From: DAORIO01 sp035438585
GTDB lineage: Bacteria > Patescibacteriota > Minisyncoccia > Phycocordibacterales > UBA9973
NCBI GenBank assembly: GCA_035438585.1
Contig: DAORIO010000003.1
Coordinates: 1 to 26,546, forward strand
DNA length: 26,546 nt
Reading direction: 5' to 3'
Shown here: positions 15,554 to 23,010 of the stretch, piece by piece
Numbering within the stretch: the stretch's first letter is position 1
How the letters are laid out: each line of letters begins with the position of its first letter
Made by a program: the position numbers and the translations under genes
The notes under the pieces: model-generated
Database searches by the model: none
Told to the model about the DNA's origin: nothing
What the model saw: the letters and a program-made list of their open reading frames with translations, nothing else

Positions 15554-16615
15554 TTAAATCATTCTTTGTAAAGCTTTTGGGTTAAAAGAATTCAAATAAG
15601 CATTCTCAATTGTTATTTCACCTTTTTGGACAAGCTCCAAAAGTGATCTATTCATATCTATCATTCCAGATTCTGAACCTGTTTCAATAACAACATCAAT
15701 TTCGTGAGTTCTCTTTTCTCGAATCAAATTCTGAACAGCTGTATTATTAACAAGAAATTCATACGCTGGCACAAGGCCACCTGTTATTCTAGGGATTAAT
15801 CTTTGAGAAAAAATACCCAACAAAGAACCCGCAAGCTGAAGTCTTATCTGGTCTTGTTGCCCTGGGGGAAATGAATCGATAATACGATCAATTGTCTGGG
15901 AAGCATTATTTGTATGAAGTGTAGAAAAAACCAAGTGTCCCGTTTCGGCAGCAGTAACAGCTGCAGCCATAGTCTCAGGGCTCCTCATTTCTCCGATCAT
16001 CAAAACGTTTACATCTTGCCTAAATGCAGAACGAAGTCCGGTTTGAAAATCTTCTGTATCTATACCTACTTCTCTTTGATCTATAATGGATCTTTGTGGT
16101 TCAAATATATATTCCATTGGGTCTTCAATTGTCACAATATGTTCAGCTCTTTCTTGATTTATTAAATTAACCATTGAAGCAAGTGTTGTTGATTTACCTT
16201 GACCAACAGGCCCCACAACCAAGAAGAACCCTTGTTTCTTTCTTGCGTAAGTTTCAAGTATTGGAGGCAAATTTAACTCAGCGAGACTTCTAACTTTTGG
16301 TATAAGTCGAAGAGCGATACCAATTTTACCCTTTTGAAAAAAAGCATTACCTCGAAGCCTTGCCTCTTCTTTAAACGCATAAGAAAAATCAATTTCTTTA
16401 TTTTCTAAAAACTTTTTTACATTATCATCACCACCAGCAAGCTCTCGTAACATTTCAATAACTTCTTCATTTTCAAAAACTTTTTTCTTTACCAAAAAAA
16501 TAAGCTCTCCGGTAACCCGAATTGCTGGATATCTACCTGCTGAAATATGCAAATCTGAACCACCTTCTCTTATTACAGTAAGTATTAAATCTTCTAGTTC
16601 TTTTTTTGGATCCAT
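15554..16615 (-). CDS. pilT: Twitching motility / pilus retraction ATPase PilT
   Basis: PilT is the hexameric cytoplasmic ATPase that drives pilus retraction. The 353 residues contain 'SDLHISAG' in the N-terminal domain, Walker A GPVGQGKS at 135-142, the Asp-box 'TIEDPMEYIF' around 162-171, Walker B region 'VLMIGEMRSPET' and the His-box 'TGHLVFSTLHTNN'. The 'AVQNLIREKRTHEI' stretch at 293-306 corresponds to the AIRNLIRE motif needed for retraction and separates PilT from PilB. Gln replaces the usual Ser/Thr at the fifth P-loop position, which still fits GxxxxGK[ST]. It starts four bases after the CheY-like gene. Confidence 0.95.
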   Translation of the reverse strand: MDPKKELEDLILTVIREGGSDLHISAGRYPAIRVTGELIFLVKKKVFENEEVIEMLRELAGGDDNVKKFLENKEIDFSYAFKEEARLRGNAFFQKGKIGIALRLIPKVRSLAELNLPPILETYARKKQGFFLVVGPVGQGKSTTLASMVNLINQERAEHIVTIEDPMEYIFEPQRSIIDQREVGIDTEDFQTGLRSAFRQDVNVLMIGEMRSPETMAAAVTAAETGHLVFSTLHTNNASQTIDRIIDSFPPGQQDQIRLQLAGSLLGIFSQRLIPRITGGLVPAYEFLVNNTAVQNLIREKRTHEIDVVIETGSESGMIDMNRSLLELVQKGEITIENAYLNSFNPKALQRMI

Positions 16616-16619
16616 AAAA

Positions 16620-16997
16620 TTATTTTAAATATTCTTTAACTTGTTCAATGACTTCCGCCGGTGTACTGTTTGCTTTTACAATATATCCACTTGCCCCATA
16701 CTTCTTACCTTCTTCTATGTCGTTTGTTTGACCCCTATTTGAAAGAATTATTTTTATTGCACCAGGAGCTAATTTTTCATCTTCTATTTTTTTTAAAAGC
16801 TCAAAACCATTCATTCCCGGCATAACAACATCTAATAAAATCAAATCTGGTTTGTATCCTTCTTCTAATTTCAAAAGAGCTTTTTCGCTACCAAGCTCTG
16901 CCGTAACCTCAAAACCACCTTGCGAGAATTTTAAAGAGTACATATCTAATAAGAAGCTATCATCGTCCACTATCATTATTTTATTCTTCTTTTCCAT
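16620..16997 (-). CDS. CheY-like single-domain response regulator
   Basis: This is a receiver domain without an output domain (125 residues from the ATG at 16997; an in-frame TTG at 17015 is less likely). Acidic pocket D11-D12, phosphoacceptor D56 (LILLDVVMPGMNG), Ser86 and Lys108 are all in place, so phosphorylation is plausible. No histidine kinase is in the window. Its position between pilB and pilT suggests control of pilus extension and retraction, as PilG/PilH do in Pseudomonas; that link is inference. A TATAAT box ends exactly six bases before the ATG. Confidence 0.9.
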   Translation of the reverse strand: MEKKNKIMIVDDDSFLLDMYSLKFSQGGFEVTAELGSEKALLKLEEGYKPDLILLDVVMPGMNGFELLKKIEDEKLAPGAIKIILSNRGQTNDIEEGKKYGASGYIVKANSTPAEVIEQVKEYLK

Positions 16998-17003
16998 GGC
17001 TAC

Positions 17004-17009
17004 ATTATA
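17004..17009 (-). promoter_or_regulatory. -10 box for the response regulator/pilT transcript
   Basis: TATAAT on the minus strand is followed by GTAGCC and ATG, predicting a start on the first base of the start codon. The upstream region is almost pure A/T, so a -35 cannot be judged. Confidence 0.5.
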
Positions 17010-17041
17010 TAACAAAAAAAATTTTTAAAAAATACTATATA

Positions 17042-18754
17042 CTAATTAAAACCAAAAACTTCAGTCATTGAGGTTTCTCCATTTAAAGCCTTTATTAGAG
17101 CATCTTCTTTCATTGTCATCATTCCTTTTTTCCTTGCAACTCGATAAACATCCTGCTCCCCTGGTCTCTTTAAAATAACTTCTTGCATCTCCTTATCAAC
17201 GTCAAACATTTCAAAAACAGCAAGTCGCCCCCTTGTTCCACCAGGACAATCTGGAGTATCAACAATTTCATACATCTTGTCTTTGTTTAGAATATCTTTT
17301 TTATAATCAGCTGGATAATCTTCAAATTGTTTTTCAATTATCTTTTTAGTAGATTCATCTATTGGTTTTTCTTTTCTTGCACTAGGGCAAGCTTTCCTTA
17401 CGAGTCTTTGCGCAATAGAAAGTATTAAAGTTGGGGCAATAAGATATGGATCAACACCCATATCAATAAGTCTAGGGACCACACCCCCGGCATTATTTGT
17501 GTGTAATGTTGAAAAAACCAAGTGACCTGTCAGCGCTGCTTGAATTGCAAGCTGAGCTGTTTCTGCGTCTCGAATTTCTCCAACCATTATTATATCTGGA
17601 TCCTGACGCAAAACAGAACGAAGACCCGAAGCAAACGTGTACCCAATTTCTGGCATAACTTGGGATTGATTTAAACTTGGAATATTATATTCAATAGGAT
17701 CCTCCAAAGAAACTACGTTTGATGTTTCTCTATCTAAAGCATTAAGCATTGAATAAAGTGTTGTTGTTTTTCCAGAACCAGTTGGCCCTGTAATCAAAAT
17801 TAATCCATAAGGTTTATTTAATGCCTCTTTAACTAAATTCATGTTTCTCTCTGAAAAACCAAGCTGCTCTAATGGCTTTACACCTCTTTGTGTGTCCAAT
17901 ATGCGCATCACAACTTTTTCACCATAAGCAGTAGGAAAAGTTGAAACACGAAAATCAACCTTTCGCCCCCCTACTTTTGCAGAAAAACTTCCATCTTGTG
18001 GTTTTCTTTTTTCATCAAGTTTAAGTTTCGCTAATATTTTAATACGAGCAACAACACCAGAATAAACGTTTAGTGGTAAAACTAAAGAAGTGTGTAAAAC
18101 TCCATCTACTCTAAATCTAACTTTAACCTTATCTCCAGTGCTTTCTATGTGTATATCAGATGCATCTCCTTCGGTTGCGTGATTTATAATAACTGCAACA
18201 ATTTTTATTATTGGAGCCTCTTCAACTAAACTTTCTTCATTAACAACTTCACTGGAAACTTGAGGTATTTCAACTGTATCTCCAAGTTCATTATCAAATT
18301 CATTCAAGGCACTTGTTACGATTCCTGTCATACCCTTATATCCTTCCAAAAGCTGTTTATACGCAACACTTGAAATAATATAAATTTTATACGGCATATT
18401 TATTTTTGATGCTATAAACTCTATTGCATCAATTGTTGCAGTATTTTGTGGCTCAACGACCCCAATTTCCAAAACACTATCAGCAACACCGATTGGTAAA
18501 AATTTATAATGCCTAGCAGAATCTTCTGGAATTATTTTTAAAATATCAAAAGAAACACCCTTAGGATCTATTTCTTTAAATGGAATATCGTATTGCTGAC
18601 TTTTTGCTTCAAGCAACGCTTTTTCAGGAACACGAAAAGATAAAACCGCGGCATCAATGTCGCCATCAAAATCTTTTTTAGCTCTTCTGTTGAGTTCTGA
18701 TATATCAGCCTCTTTCAGAAAACCATGTTGAATTAATATGTCTAAATAATCCAT
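17042..18754 (-). CDS. pilB: Type IV pilus extension ATPase PilB (GspE/PulE family)
   Basis: PilB powers pilin polymerisation. The 570 residues have an N-terminal T2SSE_N/MshEN-like domain (about 1-140, 'KFLPIGVADSVLEIGVVEP'), an acidic linker (150-180), a second N domain beginning 'EGDASDIHIES', Walker A GPTGSGKTT at 323-331, Asp-box 'SLEDPIEYNI', Walker B 'IIMVGEIRDAETA' and His-box 'TGHLVFSTLHTNNA'. The zinc-binding region usually has two CxxC pairs; here only C456 (KACPSAR) and C503 (DCPGGTRGR) remain, one from each pair. A perfect 8-bp hairpin ends two bases before the ATG. Confidence 0.95.
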   Translation of the reverse strand: MDYLDILIQHGFLKEADISELNRRAKKDFDGDIDAAVLSFRVPEKALLEAKSQQYDIPFKEIDPKGVSFDILKIIPEDSARHYKFLPIGVADSVLEIGVVEPQNTATIDAIEFIASKINMPYKIYIISSVAYKQLLEGYKGMTGIVTSALNEFDNELGDTVEIPQVSSEVVNEESLVEEAPIIKIVAVIINHATEGDASDIHIESTGDKVKVRFRVDGVLHTSLVLPLNVYSGVVARIKILAKLKLDEKRKPQDGSFSAKVGGRKVDFRVSTFPTAYGEKVVMRILDTQRGVKPLEQLGFSERNMNLVKEALNKPYGLILITGPTGSGKTTTLYSMLNALDRETSNVVSLEDPIEYNIPSLNQSQVMPEIGYTFASGLRSVLRQDPDIIMVGEIRDAETAQLAIQAALTGHLVFSTLHTNNAGGVVPRLIDMGVDPYLIAPTLILSIAQRLVRKACPSARKEKPIDESTKKIIEKQFEDYPADYKKDILNKDKMYEIVDTPDCPGGTRGRLAVFEMFDVDKEMQEVILKRPGEQDVYRVARKKGMMTMKEDALIKALNGETSMTEVFGFN

Positions 18755-18756
18755 AA

Positions 18757-18777
18757 AACCAAACTTTTTGTTTGGTT
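18757..18777 (-). other. Hairpin abutting the pilB start codon
   Basis: AACCAAAC and GTTTGGTT (mRNA sense) form eight perfect pairs around a five-base A loop, followed by TT and ATG. It occupies the region where a ribosome would bind. It could control pilB translation or act as a weak terminator after the preceding gene. Confidence 0.5.
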
Positions 18778-18800
18778 AAAATAAATAAAGCATATTCTAG

Positions 18801-19520
18801 CTAAGGCAGAGTTTTAAAACTTTGAACCTGACCTCTAAGAATAACCGAACCTATTTTAACCACTGCTTGAAAATAATACGTCGTATTGGGAATCAAGTTT
18901 GAAGCAGTGTAAGAAAATGTCCCAACTGTTGATTGAACAACCTTATTAGAAGAAAAAGACAAATTTGTCTCACTCAGACCATACTCAAAATATCTTTCTG
19001 CTCCAACATTAGCAGTAACTAACTCACCTTTTAGTATGGCGGTATTTTTAGAAACAGCCGAAGCTGGAATTGTTACAATCGTACTTGATGTCTCACTTGT
19101 ACTAGTATTTGATCCTCCTTGTACACTACCTGCACTACCCAAATCATTTAAGATATTTAGCTGACCTGAAACCTCTGACGAAACAGGAGTTGAAACTAAA
19201 GCCTCTTGATCAATTCCTATTGGAGCAAATGGATTATACCTACCAGGGTTTAAATCTTCTAAAATTTGTTTATTTTGATCTTCTAAAGCCAAATAACTTG
19301 GTCTCTCAAATATATTTGTATCTAATTTTAAATTACTAATAGACTGAAGGAGCGATAAAATAGCTTGCGTATCTGAGGATAGTTTTGGGTCAACACCTGC
19401 AGCCGGAGTAGAAGTCAACGAACCTTGTATTTCTGGTTTTTTAGCAAACAAAGAATAAAGCACCACAACTATTATGATTAAAACTATAAATATTATTGCT
19501 TTTTTAATTACTCCTTTCAT
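18801..19520 (-). CDS. Membrane-anchored Fn3-like protein in the pilP position
   Basis: The 239 residues start with a single membrane anchor (8-26, AIIFIVLIIIVVVLYSLF). A low-complexity Ser/Thr/Gly linker follows at about 120-148, then a C-terminal domain from about 149 ('SAVSKNTAILKGELVTANVGAERYF', 'NLIPNTTYYFQAVV', 'QSFKTLP') that reads as a fibronectin-type-III-like module. It is not recognisably PilP, though it lies one base after pilO where pilP normally sits. The middle part ('GRYNPFAPIG') carries an 'NPF.P' element, which also occurs near the start of PilP/GspC-type proteins; this is suggestive only. The protein is predicted to face outward. Confidence 0.75.
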   Translation of the reverse strand: MKGVIKKAIIFIVLIIIVVVLYSLFAKKPEIQGSLTSTPAAGVDPKLSSDTQAILSLLQSISNLKLDTNIFERPSYLALEDQNKQILEDLNPGRYNPFAPIGIDQEALVSTPVSSEVSGQLNILNDLGSAGSVQGGSNTSTSETSSTIVTIPASAVSKNTAILKGELVTANVGAERYFEYGLSETNLSFSSNKVVQSTVGTFSYTASNLIPNTTYYFQAVVKIGSVILRGQVQSFKTLP

Positions 19521-19521
19521 T

Positions 19522-20121
19522 TTACTTTACTTGATTTAACCAATAAGTTCTTAAATCTATATCGAACTGATAAACTTCATCGCTCGTAGGGCTAACTCCC
19601 GCTTTTGGATCTTTTGCAGAAAATTCAATTTGTCTTACATCGACAATCCTAAGACTTTTTTCTATTCTAGAAAGAAATGTTACAAATTCTGGATACCGAC
19701 CTGTAATAGTAAAATTCATATCAAAAATACCGTAATCTTTTGTCTGGCGATTCAACGCATCTTGGCTTGTCGCAGTCTGACCATTTGTTGATTTTTGAGA
19801 ATTTGAATCATAAGTTACATTCTTTATTGATATACCCAAATCTTTTGCAACATTTTGAACAGCCAAAATAAGTCTAACGTTATTTACATTATCTGGTAAA
19901 AACTTTTCTAGTCTTTCAATATCATTAGTTTCTATAGAATTATAATCTAAAATTAGCTGATCGTGTTTTTGCTTATATAATTTTATATTTTCAAGCACAG
20001 AACTAAGATGATCAACTTCAGCGCCCTTCTCTTCTATTTCTTTTATCTTACCGTTTGTAAACAATAAAAAAACAGCAACTGAGATGATGATGATTATTAA
20101 AGCTGAAATTTTTTTAAACAT
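19522..20121 (-). CDS. pilO: Type IV pilus assembly protein PilO
   Basis: PilO pairs with PilN in the inner-membrane alignment complex. The 199 residues have a membrane segment at 5-22 and a coiled coil at about 25-60. 'LEKFLPDNVNNVRLILAVQNVAKDLGISIKNV' is the clearest PilO signature. The C-terminal ferredoxin-like domain includes 'MNFTITGRYPEFVTFLSRIEKSLRIVDV', also typical. It begins three bases after pilN. Length is usual for the family. Confidence 0.88.
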   Translation of the reverse strand: MFKKISALIIIIISVAVFLLFTNGKIKEIEEKGAEVDHLSSVLENIKLYKQKHDQLILDYNSIETNDIERLEKFLPDNVNNVRLILAVQNVAKDLGISIKNVTYDSNSQKSTNGQTATSQDALNRQTKDYGIFDMNFTITGRYPEFVTFLSRIEKSLRIVDVRQIEFSAKDPKAGVSPTSDEVYQFDIDLRTYWLNQVK

Positions 20122-20124
20122 ACA

Positions 20125-20751
20125 TTAATTTATTAAATCAAAACCCTGAGATTCACTATTAAAAAGACTTTCATAAGAAACAAGGGCGGGATTTACAGAA
20201 AAAGTTAAATCAAAAGATATTGTCCCCCTAATTTCATCTAGTGTCATATTTGAAAAAATAGGATTTATTATGTATTCATTTTTAGCTAACTCTTCTGCCT
20301 GTTGAGCAATAGCATCATAATTCTTTGCGCGCCCAGCCATACTAACTGTAACTGTCTTACTCTTACCTGTTGGGTCTGCAATAGAATAAGCAAACTTATT
20401 AAAACTTATTGTCTTGAGAGTTCTTTGTTGTAAAACTTCAAAAATTTTAGAAACAGCAATGTGTGAATTCAAAATTTCTTCAGAAGATCTTAATCTTTTC
20501 TCTAATTCTTTTATGTCGTAAATTGTATCTTCCTCTAGTTGATCTTTAACCGACGCAATTTGTGAATTCATTGAAGCGATTCTACCGTCAAGAGTTTTAT
20601 TCCAAACAAACGAACCTGCTGCAATCAAAATAGATAATACAAATAAAAACCATGCAATTAAATTTAAACCTGAAACACTACGAGGAGAACGATTAGCAAC
20701 TGGAGCTAAAGATTGTTTTGGTATGAAAGATGTTTGATTGATATTTTCCAT
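20125..20751 (-). CDS. pilN: Type IV pilus assembly protein PilN-like
   Basis: The 208 residues have a cytoplasmic tail of about 28 residues, one membrane segment (about 30-50, LIAWFLFVLSILIAAGSFVW), a coiled coil (55-95, 'RIASMNSQIASVKDQLEED') and a C-terminal domain ('KTVTVSMAGRAKNYDAIAQQAEELAKNE'). The family is assigned mainly from layout and position between pilM and pilO; the N-terminal 'NLLP' motif that normally contacts PilM is not evident. A separate promoter and a short palindrome lie in the 65-base gap to pilM. Confidence 0.78.
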   Translation of the reverse strand: MENINQTSFIPKQSLAPVANRSPRSVSGLNLIAWFLFVLSILIAAGSFVWNKTLDGRIASMNSQIASVKDQLEEDTIYDIKELEKRLRSSEEILNSHIAVSKIFEVLQQRTLKTISFNKFAYSIADPTGKSKTVTVSMAGRAKNYDAIAQQAEELAKNEYIINPIFSNMTLDEIRGTISFDLTFSVNPALVSYESLFNSESQGFDLIN

Positions 20752-20770
20752 TTATTTTTTCGTTACAATT

Positions 20771-20786
20771 ATTTTATCACGATAAA
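20771..20786 (-). promoter_or_regulatory. pilN extended -10 overlapped by a TTTATC-AC-GATAAA palindrome
   Basis: The minus strand reads TGATAAAAT (20779-20771), an extended -10 about 20 bases before the pilN ATG. The palindrome TTTATC-AC-GATAAA (20773-20786) covers most of it. A dimeric repressor bound there would block this internal promoter. Confidence 0.4.
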
Positions 20787-20803
20787 GAAAATATGCGCAT
20801 GCT

Positions 20804-20812
20804 TTATCCACA
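20804..20812 (+). promoter_or_regulatory. Consensus DnaA box
   Basis: TTATCCACA on the plus strand matches the E. coli consensus DnaA box exactly. It is single, lies five bases past the pilM stop, and is upstream of the pilN promoter. One site does not make an origin. Confidence 0.35.
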
Positions 20813-20816
20813 GAAA

Positions 20817-21926
20817 TTATTCCAAGGCTCTAAGTGCAAGTCCTACGGCTATAGAAAATTCTGGACCACCAGCCCTTAAGACATCTTCTAAAAACGCAGG
20901 AGATTCAACTTTTGAAAATGGATCTGCAAAAACGACTTCACTTTGAAATTGAGAGACAGCGTATTCCATAAGTCCTGGGAGTAAAGAACCTCCACCAGAA
21001 AACATTACTTTTGTAACAGCTCTATTGTACTTTCTTTCGAATTGCAAAACTGTATTTGAAATTTCTGCAAAAATATTATCGACAAAAAGTCTACAAGCAT
21101 CAGAAACAGCTACATCTGGTCCAACCATTCCGTTTTCTCTTTTCTTAACTTCAGCTTGATCATAAGAAATACTCATACCTTTTGATATAGAAGAAGTTAG
21201 ATCATTCATTCCACGATTTACCATATGAAAATTTCTAACGACACCCATTTCTATTATCGAAAGTTTTGTCTTTGATGCACCCATATCGATAAAAACCATT
21301 GGCGCAATATCTCTACCTAAACTTGAACGAATAGCTGAAAAAGTTTCTATTTCATAAAATTTTGGAGTTGTATCTACTCTTTTTAAAATATCTTTGTACC
21401 TATTTAATATATCGTTGTGAATTGCTGCAACCAATACTTCTGATTTTGCACCAGCTTCCCCGCCGTAAACATTAAAAGATTCATCGCGTTTTGGTATAGC
21501 CCAATAATCTAGAGCGACTTCATTTATTGGAACTGGAACATACTTTCTTGCTTCCGTGGGTACAACATTTCCATATTGAGATTCTGGAACAGAAGCAGGG
21601 AGTTCTATAACAAAAAGTAGACTAGCTGAAGAAGGAATAGAAAAAGCTGTAACCTTAGAAGTTGTGTTTGTTTCCCTAAGCGCATCAGTAAGAGCTGTTG
21701 ATATTTTATCAGTAGGCAAATTTGTAACACGCCCAACCTCAGTATCAGCATAGGGCCCCAAAGAAAGAGATCCGTATGTCTCGAGTATAGCTTTTGAACC
21801 TTTCTTTTTTAGCTGAACAACCTTTATAGAAGATGTCCCAATATCAATACCGATAGCACTTTGTGCCTTCGAAGACGTAAAAGCCGCCATGCCTGTATCG
21901 AATATTTTCTTAAACGGATTATCCAT
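20817..21926 (-). CDS. pilM: Type IV pilus assembly protein PilM
   Basis: PilM is an actin-like cytoplasmic protein that binds the PilN tail. The 369 residues start with a short tail, then 'SAIGIDIGTSSIKVVQLKKKG', the phosphate-1 motif of the family. 'VPTEARKYVPVPINEVALDYW' is the conserved PilM segment. 'APMVFIDMGASKTKLSIIEMG' (phosphate-2) and 'KVMFSGGGSLLPGLMEYAVSQ' (adenosine motif) follow. All ATP-binding elements are present. It opens the pilus locus and is transcribed divergently from comF, with an extended -10 14 bases before its ATG. Confidence 0.95.
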   Translation of the reverse strand: MDNPFKKIFDTGMAAFTSSKAQSAIGIDIGTSSIKVVQLKKKGSKAILETYGSLSLGPYADTEVGRVTNLPTDKISTALTDALRETNTTSKVTAFSIPSSASLLFVIELPASVPESQYGNVVPTEARKYVPVPINEVALDYWAIPKRDESFNVYGGEAGAKSEVLVAAIHNDILNRYKDILKRVDTTPKFYEIETFSAIRSSLGRDIAPMVFIDMGASKTKLSIIEMGVVRNFHMVNRGMNDLTSSISKGMSISYDQAEVKKRENGMVGPDVAVSDACRLFVDNIFAEISNTVLQFERKYNRAVTKVMFSGGGSLLPGLMEYAVSQFQSEVVFADPFSKVESPAFLEDVLRAGGPEFSIAVGLALRALE

Positions 21927-21939
21927 AATTACTTTAAAA

Positions 21940-21949
21940 AGTATATCAT
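21940..21949. promoter_or_regulatory. Overlapping divergent promoters, pilM (-) and comF (+)
   Basis: On the minus strand TGATATACT (21948-21940) is an extended -10 for pilM. On the plus strand TATCAT (21944-21949) lies seven bases before the comF ATG at 21957. The two boxes overlap, so RNA polymerase should not open both at once. Confidence 0.5.
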
Positions 21950-21956
21950 AGTAATA

Positions 21957-22604
21957 ATGAAAATGATTAGTGAAATACTGTTATTTTTAGAAGAACTATT
22001 ATTCCCCTCAAAATGTGGCGGTTGTGATAAAACTGGTATAGTTTTGTGTTCAAAATGCCTGAATACACTTGAAAAAAGTGACAAAAATTTTGAAAAAAAT
22101 ATAGACTCAGTTTTTGATTACAGGAAAGGTTTATTAAAAAAAATGATATGGAAAATAAAATACAAAAACAACCAAAAACTAGCAGAAGTTTTAGGTGAAC
22201 ATCTGGCTTTTTTTATCCTAGAAGAAATGGAATCCTTACACAAACTTCATGGTGGCGAATTTATTGTTGCCTGCGTTCCAAATAGGAAAAAAGGTTTTAG
22301 GGTTTTTAACCACGCACTTGTGTTTGCAAATCAAGTAGCCAAGAAAAATAACTTAGAATTAATCGACTGTTTGTATTTTACGCGCAAGACCGAAAACCAA
22401 GCTCGTCTTAAAAATAAAAAAGTTCGTGAAAAAAATATTGAAAACAGTATGGATGTTAAACAAAAATTTATACAAAAGATAAAAGGTAAAAACATACTCT
22501 TAATTGACGACATCCTTACAACCGGTGCAACAATAAAAGAAGCGCGCCGTGCTTTAAGCACGGCGCGCCCTAAAAAAGTTTTTGCTTTTACACTGGCACA
22601 CTAA
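21957..22604 (+). CDS. comF: ComF-family phosphoribosyltransferase (competence)
   Basis: This is the only plus-strand gene. From the ATG at 21957 it encodes 215 residues; a second ATG at 21963 is equally possible, and a longer frame from TTG would run into pilM. A four-cysteine zinc motif (C20, C23, C31, C34) in the N-terminal double-zinc-ribbon region is followed by 'RKGLLKKMIWKIKYKNN', 'VACVPNRKKGFRVFNHA' and the PRPP-binding loop 'ILLIDDILTTGATI' (about 180-193). ComF is needed for natural transformation in several bacteria, probably in handling incoming single-stranded DNA. Placement next to the pilus genes fits DNA uptake. Near its 3' end it contains a GC-rich 27-base palindrome. Confidence 0.92.
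   Translation: MKMISEILLFLEELLFPSKCGGCDKTGIVLCSKCLNTLEKSDKNFEKNIDSVFDYRKGLLKKMIWKIKYKNNQKLAEVLGEHLAFFILEEMESLHKLHGGEFIVACVPNRKKGFRVFNHALVFANQVAKKNNLELIDCLYFTRKTENQARLKNKKVREKNIENSMDVKQKFIQKIKGKNILLIDDILTTGATIKEARRALSTARPKKVFAFTLAH
22542..22568 (+). repeat. GC-rich 27-base palindrome inside comF
   Basis: GCGCGCCGTGCTT, one T, then its exact reverse complement: 13 perfect pairs. It lies in codons for ARRALSTAR and uses GCG and CGC codons that are rare in this AT-rich window. In mRNA it would form a very stable hairpin 36 bases before the stop codon ends. Confidence 0.85.
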
Positions 22605-22625
22605 ATAGTATGTTAGTCGAGCAGA

Positions 22626-22655
22626 AAAATTCCCACACCAAGGTGTGGGAATTTT
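22626..22655. terminator. Bidirectional terminator between comF and mscL
   Basis: AAAATTCCCACACC and GGTGTGGGAATTTT form a perfect 14-base inverted repeat with a two-base spacer. It lies midway between the convergent stops of comF and mscL, with A/T runs on both sides, and can end both transcripts. Confidence 0.92.
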
Positions 22656-22659
22656 CGTG

Positions 22660-23004
22660 TTAAGCTTCTTTTTTCTTGTCTAATCTATCAAGCTTCAAAG
22701 CCTTAAATCCAAAATAAACAACAGCGGCGATAATTAGAAAATCAATTGTTATGGAAACAAAATCTCCCCAAAGAATTTGCTGTTCTCCTAACTTTATTGA
22801 CGCTTCTTTTAAACCATCAGCACTACCAATCATTGCGCCAATAAGTGGATTTATAATATCTGTAACTAATGCAGAAACAACCTTTGAAACTGCGCCTCCT
22901 AAAATAAAACCTATTGCGAGCCCTACTACACCTTGTTCTCTTATAAAATCTATAAAGCCACCGATATGTTTTTTAGGTGACGCTTTTTGTATAATTTCTT
23001 CCAT
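22660..23004 (-). CDS. mscL: Large-conductance mechanosensitive channel MscL
   Basis: MscL releases solutes on hypo-osmotic shock. It has 114 residues from the ATG at 23004; an ATG two codons earlier would fall between -10 box and predicted transcript start. 'GFIDFIREQGVVGLAIGFILGGAVSKVVSALVTDIINPLIGAMIG' is the conserved N-terminal helix plus pore-lining TM1. TM2 is 'DFVSITIDFLIIAAVVYFGFKAL', followed by a charged C-terminal helix (DRLDKKKEA). The periplasmic loop is short. Length is slightly below the E. coli protein (136). Confidence 0.95.
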   Translation of the reverse strand: MEEIIQKASPKKHIGGFIDFIREQGVVGLAIGFILGGAVSKVVSALVTDIINPLIGAMIGSADGLKEASIKLGEQQILWGDFVSITIDFLIIAAVVYFGFKALKLDRLDKKKEA

Positions 23005-23010
23005 ACACAT

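Noticed and set aside
20752..20816. Possible replication origin because of the perfect DnaA box and AT-rich surroundings
   Set aside because: Only one consensus box, no cluster of boxes, no dnaA or dnaN nearby, and the gap is 65 bases inside a pilus operon.
21861..21956. Longer comF frame starting at TTG within pilM
   Set aside because: The extra 32 residues overlap pilM on the other strand and are unlike ComF; the ATG at 21957 sits at the expected distance from a -10 box.
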